Assembly (NCBI RefSeq): GCF_954871325.1
Contig: NC_088775.1
Location: forward strand, 45,237,561-45,301,560
Reading direction: 5' to 3'
Origin: Gordionus sp. m RMFG-2023
Taxonomy: Eukaryota; Nematomorpha; Gordioida; Chordodea; Parachordodidae
Length of the DNA: 64,000 nucleotides
Shown: positions 1 through 11,714 of the stretch, piece after piece
Layout of the letters: each line of letters begins with the position of its first letter
How positions within the stretch are numbered: the stretch's first letter is position 1
The notes under the pieces: generated by a model
Seen by the model: the letters and a program-made list of their open reading frames with translations, nothing else
What the model was told of the DNA's origin: nothing
Database searches by the model: none
Translations under genes and position numbers: made by a program

Positions 1-640
1 ATGTGCTTTATTAGTGTCTAATCACTATAGTAACAAGCATGAATAAAAAAAATATTAGTAACAATTTTAGCTAAATTTATGATTAATAAGCGACTGAACA
101 CTGAAAACATTATTCTAAAAATTTAATCTATGTTTAGTCAATTGTAAATTAATCCATATATAGAAAGAAAAAAATTTGCTCCCCGAACCTTACATTTTTT
201 AAGATCACTCAATATACCTGATTGAGTGTTAAAAATAATTCTTTTTTAAATTTTAGATATAGATTTTATTTATTATTAAAATACTTTAGTATAAATAAAA
301 TCTTTTTATTTAACTATGCATTTATTTTAATGATAATTTACAATAAAATAAATTTCAAAATGTAGAAATTTTTATATAGATTATTATATTAAAAATTTAT
401 TGTAAATAATTATATTTAAAAAATATATAATTCAATAAAATATAAGTAATTCTTGTATGGTATTTTAAAAAATATAATTTAACAATTATAATTAATACAA
501 AATAATCTATAAATATTTCTTATTGCAAAAGCAATACTTTTATTAAAAATACATAAATATTATGACTAAGAATTAATTATAATTAAGTTTTGCATATAAA
601 AATTTTATGACTAAGAAAATATGATAATCATAGATTTGAA
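1..640. other. AT-rich sequence without a gene
   Basis: No open frame, splice-site pair or repeat worth reporting was seen. The minus-strand hAT relic that starts at 642 should have had its 3' terminus here, but I could not find a matching terminal inverted repeat, so that end is probably lost or decayed. Confidence 0.6.
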
Positions 641-641
641 T

Positions 642-2670
642 TTATAAAGAGAGGTCTACTTTTCTCTGAGATTTGGCTAATTCATCTAGAATCAAATTTT
701 TATCTAGAATAATCTCCTTATAAATATTTAAAAGGGCTAATCCATTTAAACGGTTTTCACCGGTGCTATTTCTTAAATAGGTTTTTAACCTTTTCAAAGT
801 TAAAAAAGACCTTTCATTGGTGCAGGTACTAATCGGTAAAGTAGCTAAAATAAAAAGTAATGTTTGATATTTGGCAGGGAATCTAAAGTGCAATTACACA
901 TGGAAAGAGCCTGCAAAGCATTTTTAGGTCTCAAAGAGCACTCTATTCTGTCGAGATTTTTATACCAAAATTCGACATCACAAAGTAACTTATCATACGA
1001 TCCTGATAAATCATCAGAATAAAACTCTGAGATTTTCTTAATATCCTCTAGCGTTTCATGTGTAATCAACAATTCAGACTCAACCGGCAGAAGAAAATAA
1101 AAACTTTTTAAAATAAAATTATGACTAATAAATATTTCTTTTAATTGAAATAAAAATGTGTCAATAAGGGGAATAAAAATATTTATTTTATAAAAATCCT
1201 CAATCGAAGAGGCATCAATATTTAAGCGATTTGACTATCTAGAAACTACTCTAGGTTTAAAAATTTCGATCCCAAACAAATTAGCGATCTCCTTTACTTT
1301 CTTGTAAATATCATGAAATTTTTCATCCACATTTTCTCTGATATTTGTTAATAAGAATATCCTTTGCCCTATTCATAACCTCTCTTAAATTCAAATTAAT
1401 TTTTTGAAGTATTTTGCTAAAATCATAAGTATAATTAAATAAAAAATATACACATTGAATTGATATTAAAAATTGTGGCTTCGTAATCGCCTGTAAAAAA
1501 TTTTCAGCATCTGAGGAATTCTTTTCTTTGCTGGATACGTAGGATTCGAGTGCTGCAAGAATAACTTCATATAATTCTATGAAGAGTCTCACTGATTGTT
1601 GTCTTTCGATAAACCTAGTTGGGCAAAATCGTTTTAGTTTTTTTTTTGGATTATTTGAATCAATATCATCAAATGTTCGGATAAATAACTGTCGCTTTTT
1701 GGGTGGTGTGAAAAAGTCACAAACAGACGATATTGTTTCTAAATTTTGAAAAATATATTAAATTATAAAAAGTTATCTATAATACATAATAATCTAATAA
1801 ATTCCAATTAAATTTAAAAAAATTTACGTAAACTGTTCCGGATGTCTCGAATTTCCCATGCCTCGGATATCATCAAATTTAGGCAATGTGAGCTGCAGTG
1901 AACATATAAAGCGGTGCTATAAAGCTCTCTAATTCTTGACTGCACTCCCTTAACATGACCACTCATTGTGGGAGCTCCATCATATCCCTGGCCTATCATT
2001 AGATTTAAATTTAAATCTAGATCTTGAAGGGATGCTAAAATTTCTTTGGCTATCGTCTCTGATTTAGTGTCATGTAAATCAATAAATTGAACAAAGAGTT
2101 CCTTCATTTTATAATGACCTGATTCCATATCAATAAACCTTATTGCTATGGATAATTGCTCTATGTTACCAACATCCGATGTTTCATCTGCCAGAACACT
2201 AAAAAATGGTGATGCTTTTCACTTTTGTAGAAATTTCTTTCAATATAAACTTATTGCATATGGATATAATTTCATTTTGAATGCATGGACTAAGGTAGGT
2301 GGCATTTTTAGCCGAGCTTTCAAAAAGCTTTATATAATTATCATTATTGTTGCATAAAAGTTTCAGCAATTCCTTAAAATTCCCTTCATTATGAGAAGAT
2401 GAAAGTGTTAAGGGGCCAGCTGATACTCTATGAGATCTTAATGCTAAGCCCTGCCTCCCTAGCCAAATGATTGCATCAATTATTATAATTATTCTGGCTC
2501 TGTTGGTTGTAACAATATCAATTTTTTTTTATTCAATACATTAGATATTGATATCTTTTGATTCATAGAGATGGCTTTTAAAGCATCAGATATCTCACAA
2601 GAATTGAGATGATATTTATTTTGTTGATTGTGCTGCTCAGGTCTGAACTCTACAATTCACATTGAAATAT
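642..2670 (-). pseudogene. TTF/DUF4371-type hAT transposase relic
   Basis: This is the body and C-terminus of a hAT-superfamily transposase of the group that couples a TTF zinc finger to a DUF4371 domain. On the minus strand from about 2660 to 2630 the sequence reads HNQQNKYHL, the H...YH end of the TTF finger. Near 2440 comes a GRQGLALR segment, near 2190 FSVLADETSDVG, and at about 2010-1870 GQGYDGAPTMSG followed by YVHCSSHCLNLM. The hAT dimerisation domain lies at about 860-650 (ILATLPISTCTNERSF, then RLKTYLRNSTGENRLNGLAL), ending at a stop at 642. The frame is broken in several places: there are stops near 2505 and a shift near 890. The N-terminal zinc finger is missing here but lies next door on the other strand (2735-3011). 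The element's 5' terminal repeat is probably the one at 3943-3962. No function remains. Confidence 0.85.
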
Positions 2671-2734
2671 ATATTTTAAAATTTAAAAAAAAATATAGAA
2701 AATCAATGTCCTCAAAAAGATATTTCATTATACT

Positions 2735-3011
2735 TAAAATTTCAGTTTAAAAATGATAATGAAAAATTGTTGGCTGTGGAAAATATTTGGGCACCTGACA
2801 AATGCTACATTGTCTTTGGATAAAAGAAATTTAACATTTCAAACATCGTGGCTTAAGAAATATAAGTGGCTTGCTTATTCAGCTAATGAAAAGGGAGCTT
2901 TTTGTAAAGTGTGCGTCATTTTTTCACTAAGATATGCTGGACCCGGGTTACAAAAACTCAAAACATTGGTAAGTCAAGTATATACAAGATGGAAAGATGC
3001 TCTTGAAAATA
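2735..3011 (+). pseudogene. inverted TTF zinc-finger segment of the neighbouring hAT
   Basis: This plus-strand stretch encodes the N-terminal TTF-type zinc finger of a DUF4371 hAT transposase: NLTFQTSWLKKYKWLAY, then GAFCKVCVIFS, then RWKDALEN, after which the similarity stops. The minus-strand transposase beside it begins at the residue where this piece ends (FRPEQHNQQNKYH, about 2660). The two parts together account for one protein, but on opposite strands. The simplest reading is an in-place inversion of about 0.3 kb inside a single element. Two independent fragments would have to abut by chance at complementary breakpoints. Confidence 0.75.
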
Positions 3012-3049
3012 ATATAGTTTATTAAAAATATATCTTAAATAAAGATTCA

Positions 3050-3942
3050 AGTTATCTATTACAAATTTAAAAGACAGGGTAAGACATAGAAGGAAATTAT
3101 TTGTTTTTATCTAAGATACAAGTTTTCACAATACTGCCCAACTCTGCTTGTGAATGTTGTAATATCTAAAGATTATTTGGGAATTTACAATAATCAAAAT
3201 GATGAGCTTTTCATATAAAAAAGGGTTATAACTAAATAAAGCACATTGCAAAATTTTATTAACTCAAATGAAAATATAATTTACAAATAAAAAAATAGAA
3301 CTCAATTATATTATAAAATACCATACCATCATTTGATGATTTTCCAGCCAAATCAACTGAGAGCTCAGATTCTTTAATAATACATAATTTTTCTATTTAT
3401 AAAAAATTAAGAGAACTTATAAATGATAATTTAGAATTATACCATTATCATTTGATGATTTTATTTTAGCTAACTCATTTGTTTTCCCTGAGTATGTTGG
3501 TTGTAATTCTAATTGCAAGATTTAAATAAAAGATATTATAAAAGTGAATACCATTACCATCATCATTTGAGGATTTTGTTATTTCTAAATCAAATCAAAT
3601 TACATAAATTTTCTAAATCAATTTAAATTTACCTTTATTTAGTAAAAAATTTCTTATATCCATGTGGGAATTAAATAAAAATTTTAAAAACTATCTAAAT
3701 TTAGTTTAACAATTTAAATTTTATTATGAAATTTAAAATATCTAATTAAACAATAAAAATATATTTACAATATATATTTAATTGTTATTTAATATTTTAT
3801 TAGTTCATAAAAATATATTTCATTTTAATATCCTATATATTATTTATTTTATTTCTAAATTGAAACAGAAAAAATTTTAAAAAAAAATTAAAAAAAAATT
3901 TTTTTTTGAGGGGTGATGGGGGGAGGGTTTCAACCCCAAAAC
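3050..3942. repeat. non-coding interior of the hAT relic with three spaced copies of a CATCATTTGATGATTTT motif
   Basis: No gene seen. A motif close to ACCATYATCATTTGATGATTTT occurs near 3330, 3440 and 3550, about 108 bp apart, which suggests a degenerate tandem repeat. The stretch lies between the inverted TTF segment and the element's presumed 5' terminus, so it may be the element's 5' untranslated region. Confidence 0.4.
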
Positions 3943-3962
3943 CCCCCTTGTCTACGCCACTG
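3943..3962 (-). repeat. hAT terminal inverted repeat (5' end of the minus-strand element)
   Basis: Read on the minus strand, the end is CAGTGGCGTAGACAAGGGGG. It shares CAGTGGCGTAG with both ends of the MITE at 55829-56187, whose target duplication is perfect, so the type of terminus is secure. It lies upstream of the minus-strand transposase, as expected for that element's 5' end. The opposite terminus was not found. Confidence 0.65.
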
Positions 3963-4257
3963 CTTGGGTAGCTGGCATTGCCAATATGATATCAGATTTG
4001 ATGTGTCATTTATAATGCTATATGTAAATAATTTATATATTAGATTTAATTTTTTTCTAGGCATTATAATTTATAAGCTTAAAATATTAAAAAATGTTGT
4101 AAAATGACAATATACTAAAGTTTATAAAAATTATGACTCACGTTTATCAATCAAATGTGATTGATAATAATTTTTAAAACAATTTGAATATAATTAAAAT
4201 TTTTGCAATATACTACTAGTAATAACTCACACATTATTTTATAAGCATAAAATTATG

Positions 4258-4404
4258 AGACTCGAACCGGTTCAGAAGATTTTAGAGGTTCGGTTCAGGT
4301 TCGGCTAGAATTTTTTTTAGAGGTTTAGGTTCGGTTTAGGTTCGATAAAAAATAACGGTTTTTAGCGGTTTAACGGTTCGGTTCAGGTTCGGTTTGGATC
4401 CCTG
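4258..4404. repeat. GGTTCGG-rich block ending in a hAT-like terminus
   Basis: The block has many copies of GGTTCGGTTCAGG and relatives in an otherwise AT-rich setting. On the minus strand its right end reads CAGGGATCCAAACCGAACC, which looks like a hAT terminus with subterminal repeats. The partner end was not identified; a related phrase (AGGTTCGGCTCAGA) sits near 4650. Probably a truncated non-autonomous element. Confidence 0.4.
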
Positions 4405-5764
4405 GTTTTAAATATCCTGCTGATCTGAAAAATATCATTAGTTATATAAATATTACTATAATAAACAGGGATTTGGAATAGACAAAATTTACATTGTTAT
4501 TTAATTTTTTTAAAACTTTTACAAAAAAAGATATAATTTGATAATTCTAATAATAAAAATATCTTCTTTAACTCTTCATTAACTCATCATTAAAATTCTG
4601 ATATTATAAATTTTATTATATTAAGATTTTCAGAAAAAAGTCCTGAACCCAGGTTCGGCTCAGAACTCTGAAAATTTAAAACAATTAATTATTAACAATG
4701 CATTTTATAAAAACTTATTTATAAATAATGAATATTTATTCTTTATAATTTTAAATAATTATTGTAAAAATAAGTTTTTAAAAATTTACCTCCCCCCCCC
4801 CTCTTATTTGAGGAATTAATGTATCATTAAAAAGCAATAGGCTTTTTATTAGCTTTGATTTGATGTCAAGTATTATTTTAGAAACAATTACCCACTCTCC
4901 GTCTCTTTTATTAGCCTTCATTTAATACCCACATAGAGATATTATGATAGAAAAAGTTTTCAATTCTCCCCTCCTTAAGATCTGGACTAATTCTAACTAT
5001 ATTATGATGATTAATAATGCAATAATAAATCTTTTTATTCGTTTTCTTTTGATACTTTTATCGAGACATTTTTGCAGAAAAGGTTTTTAATTCCCTCCCC
5101 TTTCCTCCGTTCAGGAACTAAGCCCCGAGAACTTATAAAAATAATTAACAAGGTTTTTTTTAAAAAATTGGCTTTTATTTGAAATCCATAGTATAAATTA
5201 TGTTAGAAGATCATTTCAAAAAAAAACCTCTCAGAAGATCTAGAATGAATATTAACAATTATTTAGTCAAATTACCTTTCATTTGAAATTAACAAGAAGA
5301 GATAATTAAAAATCTTATTAGCTTTCATTACCAATATTGAACAATTGTGTTATAAAAATTTTAACAAGCCTGGTTCTCCTAAGGCCTAAAATTGTCAATC
5401 AAAAAATAATGTAAATAATTAGTATATAAATAAAAAAAAATAAGCATTAGGCAAACCACACTAAAAGAATATTTAATAATAGTAACAGATTTCTAAGCAT
5501 TTTAGTATTTCCTGAGAAATTTTAAAAAAAATTCTGAGAAAAAAATCAGAAATTTTATTTATTCATTATTTTATTAATAAATATTTATTTAATTTCACAG
5601 GCTATTCCAAAACTACACTCCATATCTTATTCTTTTTCCCAATCTTTACAATCTTTTTTCTATTCTAATAAAAAATTTTACTATTTATTTCTTTTTCTTT
5701 TCAATTAATTATTCTTTTTTTCTTTTAATTATTCATTTTTTTTAACTTTCTTGTTTCCATTTAG
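4405..5764. other. gene-free AT-rich DNA upstream of the repeat-protein gene
   Basis: No coding exon was recognised. There is a run of 10 C near 4790. Just before 5765 lies a long pyrimidine-rich tract (about 5690-5762) ending in TTTAG, a strong 3' splice site for the downstream gene, so the promoter and signal-peptide exon of that gene should lie in this stretch or beyond. I could not identify them. Confidence 0.5.
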
Positions 5765-5811
5765 TTGAATCAAATTTTAACCTTTCATTTACTAACAACC
5801 AATCAAAAAAT

Positions 5812-8800
5812 ATGGACACTATCTTTAATAATGATGAAATAAATAACAAGGAAATAATTGATAATGATAACAATAGAAACATAAATGACCAGAAAATAAA
5901 TGATAATAACAATGTCAATATATACACCATTTTTAATAATGACAAATTAAATAAGAAAATGAATTATAATGAGAATATGAGTGCCATTTTTAATAATGAA
6001 GGAATAAACAACAAGACTGTACATTTTAATCTTAAGGATTTGATGGATGATTATATCAATGAATCTACTGCAACGATATCGTCTTATGAGAATAGCTTCT
6101 TTGATTCTTCTAACATTTTAGATTTTTTGAAAGTTACTTCTAAAGAAATTGACTATACAAGTTTAACTACACTTACGAATAAATGGCTACAGAAAAAATC
6201 CGGAAACGTAATATATACACATAACTATGAGCATGATCATTTTGATTCTACTAATGATAATGATAATAAAATTAAAAGGGAAAACATTCAACTTAAAAGT
6301 TTAACTAAACATATGACTAAATGGCTACAGAGTAACGCTCTCACTACTCTATCTTCTGCTCAAAGTCAAGCTGGAATTGATTTTGAGTTATCTACCATTA
6401 TGGATTTGTTAAAAAGGGCTTCTAGTGAAAGTGAAAATTCAACTAATCTAATGAATGAATGGTTACAAAATAACGCTTCAAGAAATTTATCGTCTGCTCA
6501 AAGTCATAGTGAAGCCTATTTTGATTTGTCTACCTTGAAAGATTTTTTGAAAGTTACTTCTAATGAAAATGAAATTAAAAAGAAAGGTTTAACAAATTTT
6601 ATGAATGAATGGTTAGAAAGTAATACTTTCAAAAATTTACCATCAATTCAAAATCTTGGAGAAAGCCAATTTAATATATCAGCCATTTTGGATTTATTGA
6701 AAGTCAATGCCAGTGATGCTGATATTGAGAATAACAAAACGAAAAATAATTTGATAAGTTTGATAGCTTTAATGAGTGAATGGCTACAACGTAATATCAC
6801 TCCAAGTGAAGTTACGTCATTATTATCTGTTCCATCTTACGGGAGCGGCATTTTTAACATGTTGAATTCACTTAAAATAAATGATAGTATGACGGAAATG
6901 AATCGATTTCAGGATAATGATAATAATGAAATCTTGACAAGCATAACAAATAAGTGGCTCGAAAAGTCTTATCCTTCTACTACAATGTTATCTACAGAAA
7001 CTTACGGAGCTGGAAATGAATATAGTACCACTATAGAGGCCATGGCACAAATGGGTATAGCAGATAATAATATCCGAGATGATGAAATTGGGCATAATTT
7101 TCAGGAAACAGGAAAAATTCTTTCATCCAATATTCCGATATACACAACGAATTTAGATATCTCTGTATCACCTGCCCCTATTTCTTCTGTTTCTATTCTT
7201 GGTACTGTTTACCGTTTAAGAGACAATAATAACTATGCTGGTTTCACGGAAAATTTAAAAGAAAACAATCAAATCTATTATAAGCCTTTTACAGAAAGTT
7301 CATTTAAATTTGGAGACATGGAAGGTGCAGACGATAATTCAACTAAAGTATCGCCTACATATAATTTCTTCAAATCCACGACTTATGAATCCATCTACAA
7401 TGACACAGTGGCAGAAGAATCACAATTATTAACAACCTTCGCTTCTTTTATTAATCATGAGGTTTCAACTGGTAGCAATTTTTATGAAAGGGAAATTACC
7501 ACAATGAATCAAACATATGGCTATAAACTCGCCCAAAATGTGTCTTATGGTAATAAAATTACGGTAGAAGACCAGGATTATAGCAGTAAACCGGAAGTTA
7601 AGATTGCACATCATCATTCGATAGCAGACGTTAATTTTAATAAGACTTCCTCTTTGGAGAGCAGACTAGATTGTGAGTCATAATTATTTTAATATTTTTT
7701 AAAATAATCCTATAAATAAAAATCACTTAAATAAAAACAATAGACGATACTAAACAAACGAGTTATAACGCAGACCATAATATTTATATTACTTCTGTGA
7801 AAATAAAAGAAGACGATGATCGTAGAGAAATGAATTATAAAGTAGACGATGCTATTTCAATTATTTCTGGGGAAATAAAAGAAGGTATCTGGAGGACGAA
7901 TATCAGTAAATTTGGATTAATAATTGTTATATTTTTTGAAAATGGAATTATATATAATTATTTATTTTTTATATGTATGAATTTTAAAAAGCAAACGAAA
8001 TGAAATGGCCGACTGAAAAATCAGACAATATTGATACTGCTATAAATCCTATTACAATTTCTAATTTTGGTTATGTCAATAAGCGGACAATCAATCCATT
8101 CCCTCTAGGCATTTACCAGTTTCACCAAAATCCGCACAAAGAAACAGTCGATAATAGCTCCATGAATTCTCAAAATCACTCTATGCATGGCGTTCCTAAT
8201 TTAAATTATATTATTACTGAAATGACTGAAGATTCGATGAGAGGAAATAGCAAAGAGGATATTGATAATAATATATCCGCCTATTACACTACTGTGATGA
8301 CTTTTAAAGCATATGATACGACTGTAGCTTCTTTTAAGGCTGAAGAAAAATTGGCTAAAACCAATTCTATATCCGGTTCGAGTATAAAAATTTCAGACAA
8401 TACTCGTCTTCTCCATAACAAAATTATTACTGAAGCAGAAGTTAAAAATTATCCACTTTCTAATACAAAAATACCTAAAGACGCAAAGAGAGTATTGACT
8501 TCATCTGTAGCAGACGAAAGCTCCAAAAATCCAGATTCACGTCATGCAACAACTGTTGTTATAATATCTGTCATAATTGTTTCCTTCGGAGCAGCTATCT
8601 TATTAGCCGTTATTTTGTATGTAGTCGTTAACCGAAAAAGAAAGTGCAAAACCTATGAAAATCGCGACTTGGAATTCAGCATTGGAGGAAAAAACGTTGG
8701 TTTTAAATATATAGTTCTTATTTTTCTATTCCTTTTATTTTTGCTCGATTTCAATTCTTTATTTTCTTTTAAATTTCGTTTATTTCCTGCTATTTTATTT

Positions 8801-9616
8801 TTTTTCCTTATTCTTTTCTTTAAGATTTTAATGAAATTTACTTATTCATTCTAAAATTATACGAAAAAGAAGAATGGTAGCAAAACTATAAATTCACATG
8901 GTGACACAATGGAGACAGGGAGTTACTATTACTATTACCCTTACGTCACTTCTGGTCAAACGACAATGGGAACTGGTAGCGCTAAATCCTTTTCTTCTCA
9001 CGACATTGACCTCAGCATTATAACCCAAGATGGGCACACCCAAGAAAATTTGGATGATCTCGGAAACAATAACTACGCTTACCTGAATCAAAATAATAAT
9101 AACAACAACTTACCAAATAGTGGAAGATCGAGTCGTATGCTTCATAAAGGAGCCTTATCGCCTGGATACATTAAAAAGTCGTTCATCAATGATAAACTTT
9201 TGACTACCAATGACGATAGTAACGAGAATAAAATAAAAATTCCAGTTTTAATTTCCAAAGCAAAAGATAGCAATCCACTTCCGGCGGGGAATTCAGACAA
9301 TATGAATGTTCAAGAATTTTGTAAGATAATAAATTCTTCTCCATCAGCAAGTGACAATACTACTTTTCCAGTTGTTATTACGATTGTAACCGATACAATC
9401 AGACCCTTGGAGCAAAAAACAGATCCTCTAAATAACGTACTTATGGCGAGAATGGATGACAAAAACAAATTGTTGGTTAGGGAAGAAGATCCTTCAAACA
9501 AAAATATTTCAATGGAGATAATAGATAATATTAAGAATGTATCTGAAACAAATAATAATGATAAGGATGTAAAAATTAATATTGAACAATCAAAACAAAG
9601 ATGTCGACTTCCCTAA
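5812..9616 (+). CDS. asparagine-rich single-pass membrane protein with six W-L repeats, four exons, function unknown
   Basis: Four exons join in phase: 5812-7672 (donor GTGAGT), 7744-7905 (donor GTAAAT), 7992-8695 (donor GTTGGT) and 8870-9616, giving 1157 residues and a stop at 9614. Introns are 71, 86 and 174 bp. The frame is open upstream of ATG 5812 back to a strong acceptor at 5764, so an earlier exon, perhaps with the signal peptide, is likely. Residues 100-400 hold six degenerate repeats of 46-58 residues. Each has an amphipathic stretch like STIMDLLK, then a segment ending NEWLQ or NKWLE, with Trp at 125, 171, 217, 267, 324 and 382. Serine/threonine- and asparagine-rich linkers contain N-glycosylation sequons. 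Residues 863-887 form one transmembrane helix followed by NRKRK, so about 860 residues would face outside and 270 inside. I recognise no family. It resembles a type I surface receptor or adhesin by topology only. Confidence 0.72.
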
Positions 9617-11284
9617 AAAAAAATGTTTTATTTTTGTAATTTTTTAGACAATATCTTAATATTTGCAATTTATATATTTTCAATCATGATTTTATTTTTT
9701 TAGGTTAATTTCTTATTAAAAATGACGACACCTATTTTTAGACAAATCGAAATCAATTTTAAATCCGGGGATAGTGACAAATTGTCATAAAATAAACAGA
9801 CTAATAGACGATTTTTTTTATATCATTATATAAAATTTAATTTTGATGTACTTTCCAGTTTCTTTATATTTTTATAATTTCATTTATTCGTCTTTCTATT
9901 CTTCCAATTAGATATCTCTTATAAAGAGAAAAATAAAATAAAAAATAAGAATATCATAATATTAAAAAAAAGGGAAAAATAAATTGAAATGGGAAAAAAT
10001 TATTATTAAATATGAAACATAAAGATTTGTAAAAGCAAAAAATACATCTAATATAAAAAGTTAAAGTAAGAAATTAGAAAAAAGAAATATTAATAATATT
10101 ATCTTAAACTTTATTATGCTTGCCAATTAATAAAATATTTGATTGTGCAATAATAAATTCATTTTACGATTCGATTTTAAGTCCATTCCCAACTGATTTT
10201 GGGAAAAAAAAGAATACGAATCAAATTCAAGACAATAGAGTCATATATAACTTGTAAAATTTTAATGAATGATTTTATTGATGATACTTTTCAAATAATA
10301 AAATAAAAAATGGCATTTCAAAATAATATCATGACACAAGGAAATTAGTTCCTGTATATTTAAGAAAAATATAAGTATTTTTCATCTAATATTCAATAAA
10401 ATTAGGAAATATATTTGGGCTTTTAATAATTTAATAAATTTATTAAATCTCAATACTAAAATGTAATTTATTGATTAAAATTTTTTTAACATAATTTAAT
10501 AATACCATCTATATTCAAATGTCATATAAGGTCGTTTAATAAAAATCTTTATATACATTTAACAAAATTAGATAATTTTATTTACATTTATTTCTTATTT
10601 TTGTTTACTATATTCGTGTTGTTTATTCTGGTTTAATTATCTTGGTTCTTTTTGTTTTTGTTTATACATGTTTATATATAAAATTGTGTTTATTTTAATG
10701 TTATTTTTGTTTATAAAACAAAAAAATATTGTTTATAGAACAAAAAAATATTGTTTATAGAACAAAAAAATATTGTTTATTTTTATTTACACCTCATTTT
10801 TTACAATATTAATAATGGTAATAATTTGATTCGCATAATATAATAGATTATCTAATAATATTATTGAGTATAAAATATTAATAAATTAAACTTAAAATAG
10901 TGTATTTAAAGTAACTAATTACAAAAATAACTAGTTACTTTTGAAATATATAATTACATATTTTATTCATTATCTTTATATATTGATTTTCAAAATTTAC
11001 TGTTTATTAAAGTAATATATCATTTACACCAAGCACTCCTGTAGAACGTTTGCCTATGCTAGAAAGATTGCTTAGGTGAAAACCAACGCCTATTAGACAT
11101 TAATTTTGAAAACTATTGTTGTAAAAGTCATAAATTTATCAAGCCATTTTTTTCTTGAAAATGAATATTAGAGGAGACCTGGCATTCCCACGGGTGTTCT
11201 GCTTATTGGCGATAAAATTATTATAATTAATATTTAAATATAATCAAATAACGATTTATTTTATGTATTATTTATTTAGTAATC
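9617..11284. other. gene-free AT-rich DNA
   Basis: Contains the presumed 3' untranslated region of the repeat-protein gene and no other recognisable gene. A short tandem repeat (three copies of a 24-bp unit containing ACAAAAAAATATTGTTTATA) lies at about 10711-10785. Confidence 0.55.
10711..10785. repeat. three-copy 24-bp tandem repeat
   Basis: The unit contains ACAAAAAAATATTGTTTATA, repeated three times almost exactly. A local slippage product with no sign of function. Confidence 0.7.
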
Positions 11285-11292
11285 ATTGGTGG

Positions 11293-11706
11293 TAATGATC
11301 TGCATCGGGCCTAATTTTTCAAGCCCGGCCTGGCACGATATTTTTTTTAAAAAATTTTGCCTGCCCGGCCCGAATCCCAAATTTTTTTAAAAAGGTTTTG
11401 CCGGCCCGAACCCGAAATTATTTTTAAATAATTTACCCACCCGGCCCGGCCCGAATTTATTTAAATATAGAAATCAATTTTTATAATTACTCAAAATAAA
11501 AGACATATGTTATATGTTGTTAAATTTCAATAAATAAAATCAAACATTTTTATTTTACATAAAAATTCAATATAAAATTTATAAATTTAGATATATTTAA
11601 AAAAATTTCCAAGGCCGGACCCGGCCCAAATTTTTTTTTAAAAATATTAGGCCAAGCCCGACCCGAACCGGCCCGAAATTAGTTTAAATAGAATTAGGGA
11701 TCTCTA
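11293..11706. mobile_element. hAT-type MITE rich in GGCCCGAA subterminal repeats
   Basis: The ends are inverted (TAATGATCTGC on the left, TAGAGATCCCT on the right minus strand). The flanking octamers ATTGGTGG and ATGAGTGG match at 6 of 8 positions, an aged hAT target duplication. The interior consists of GGCCCGGCCCGAA-like phrases separated by T and A runs. It has no coding capacity. Confidence 0.55.
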
Positions 11707-11714
11707 ATGAGTGG

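Noticed and set aside
5742-5945. Minus-strand 67-codon frame over the start of the repeat-protein gene
   Set aside because: Shadow of AAT/GAT-rich coding sequence, giving Leu/Ile/Phe-rich nonsense.
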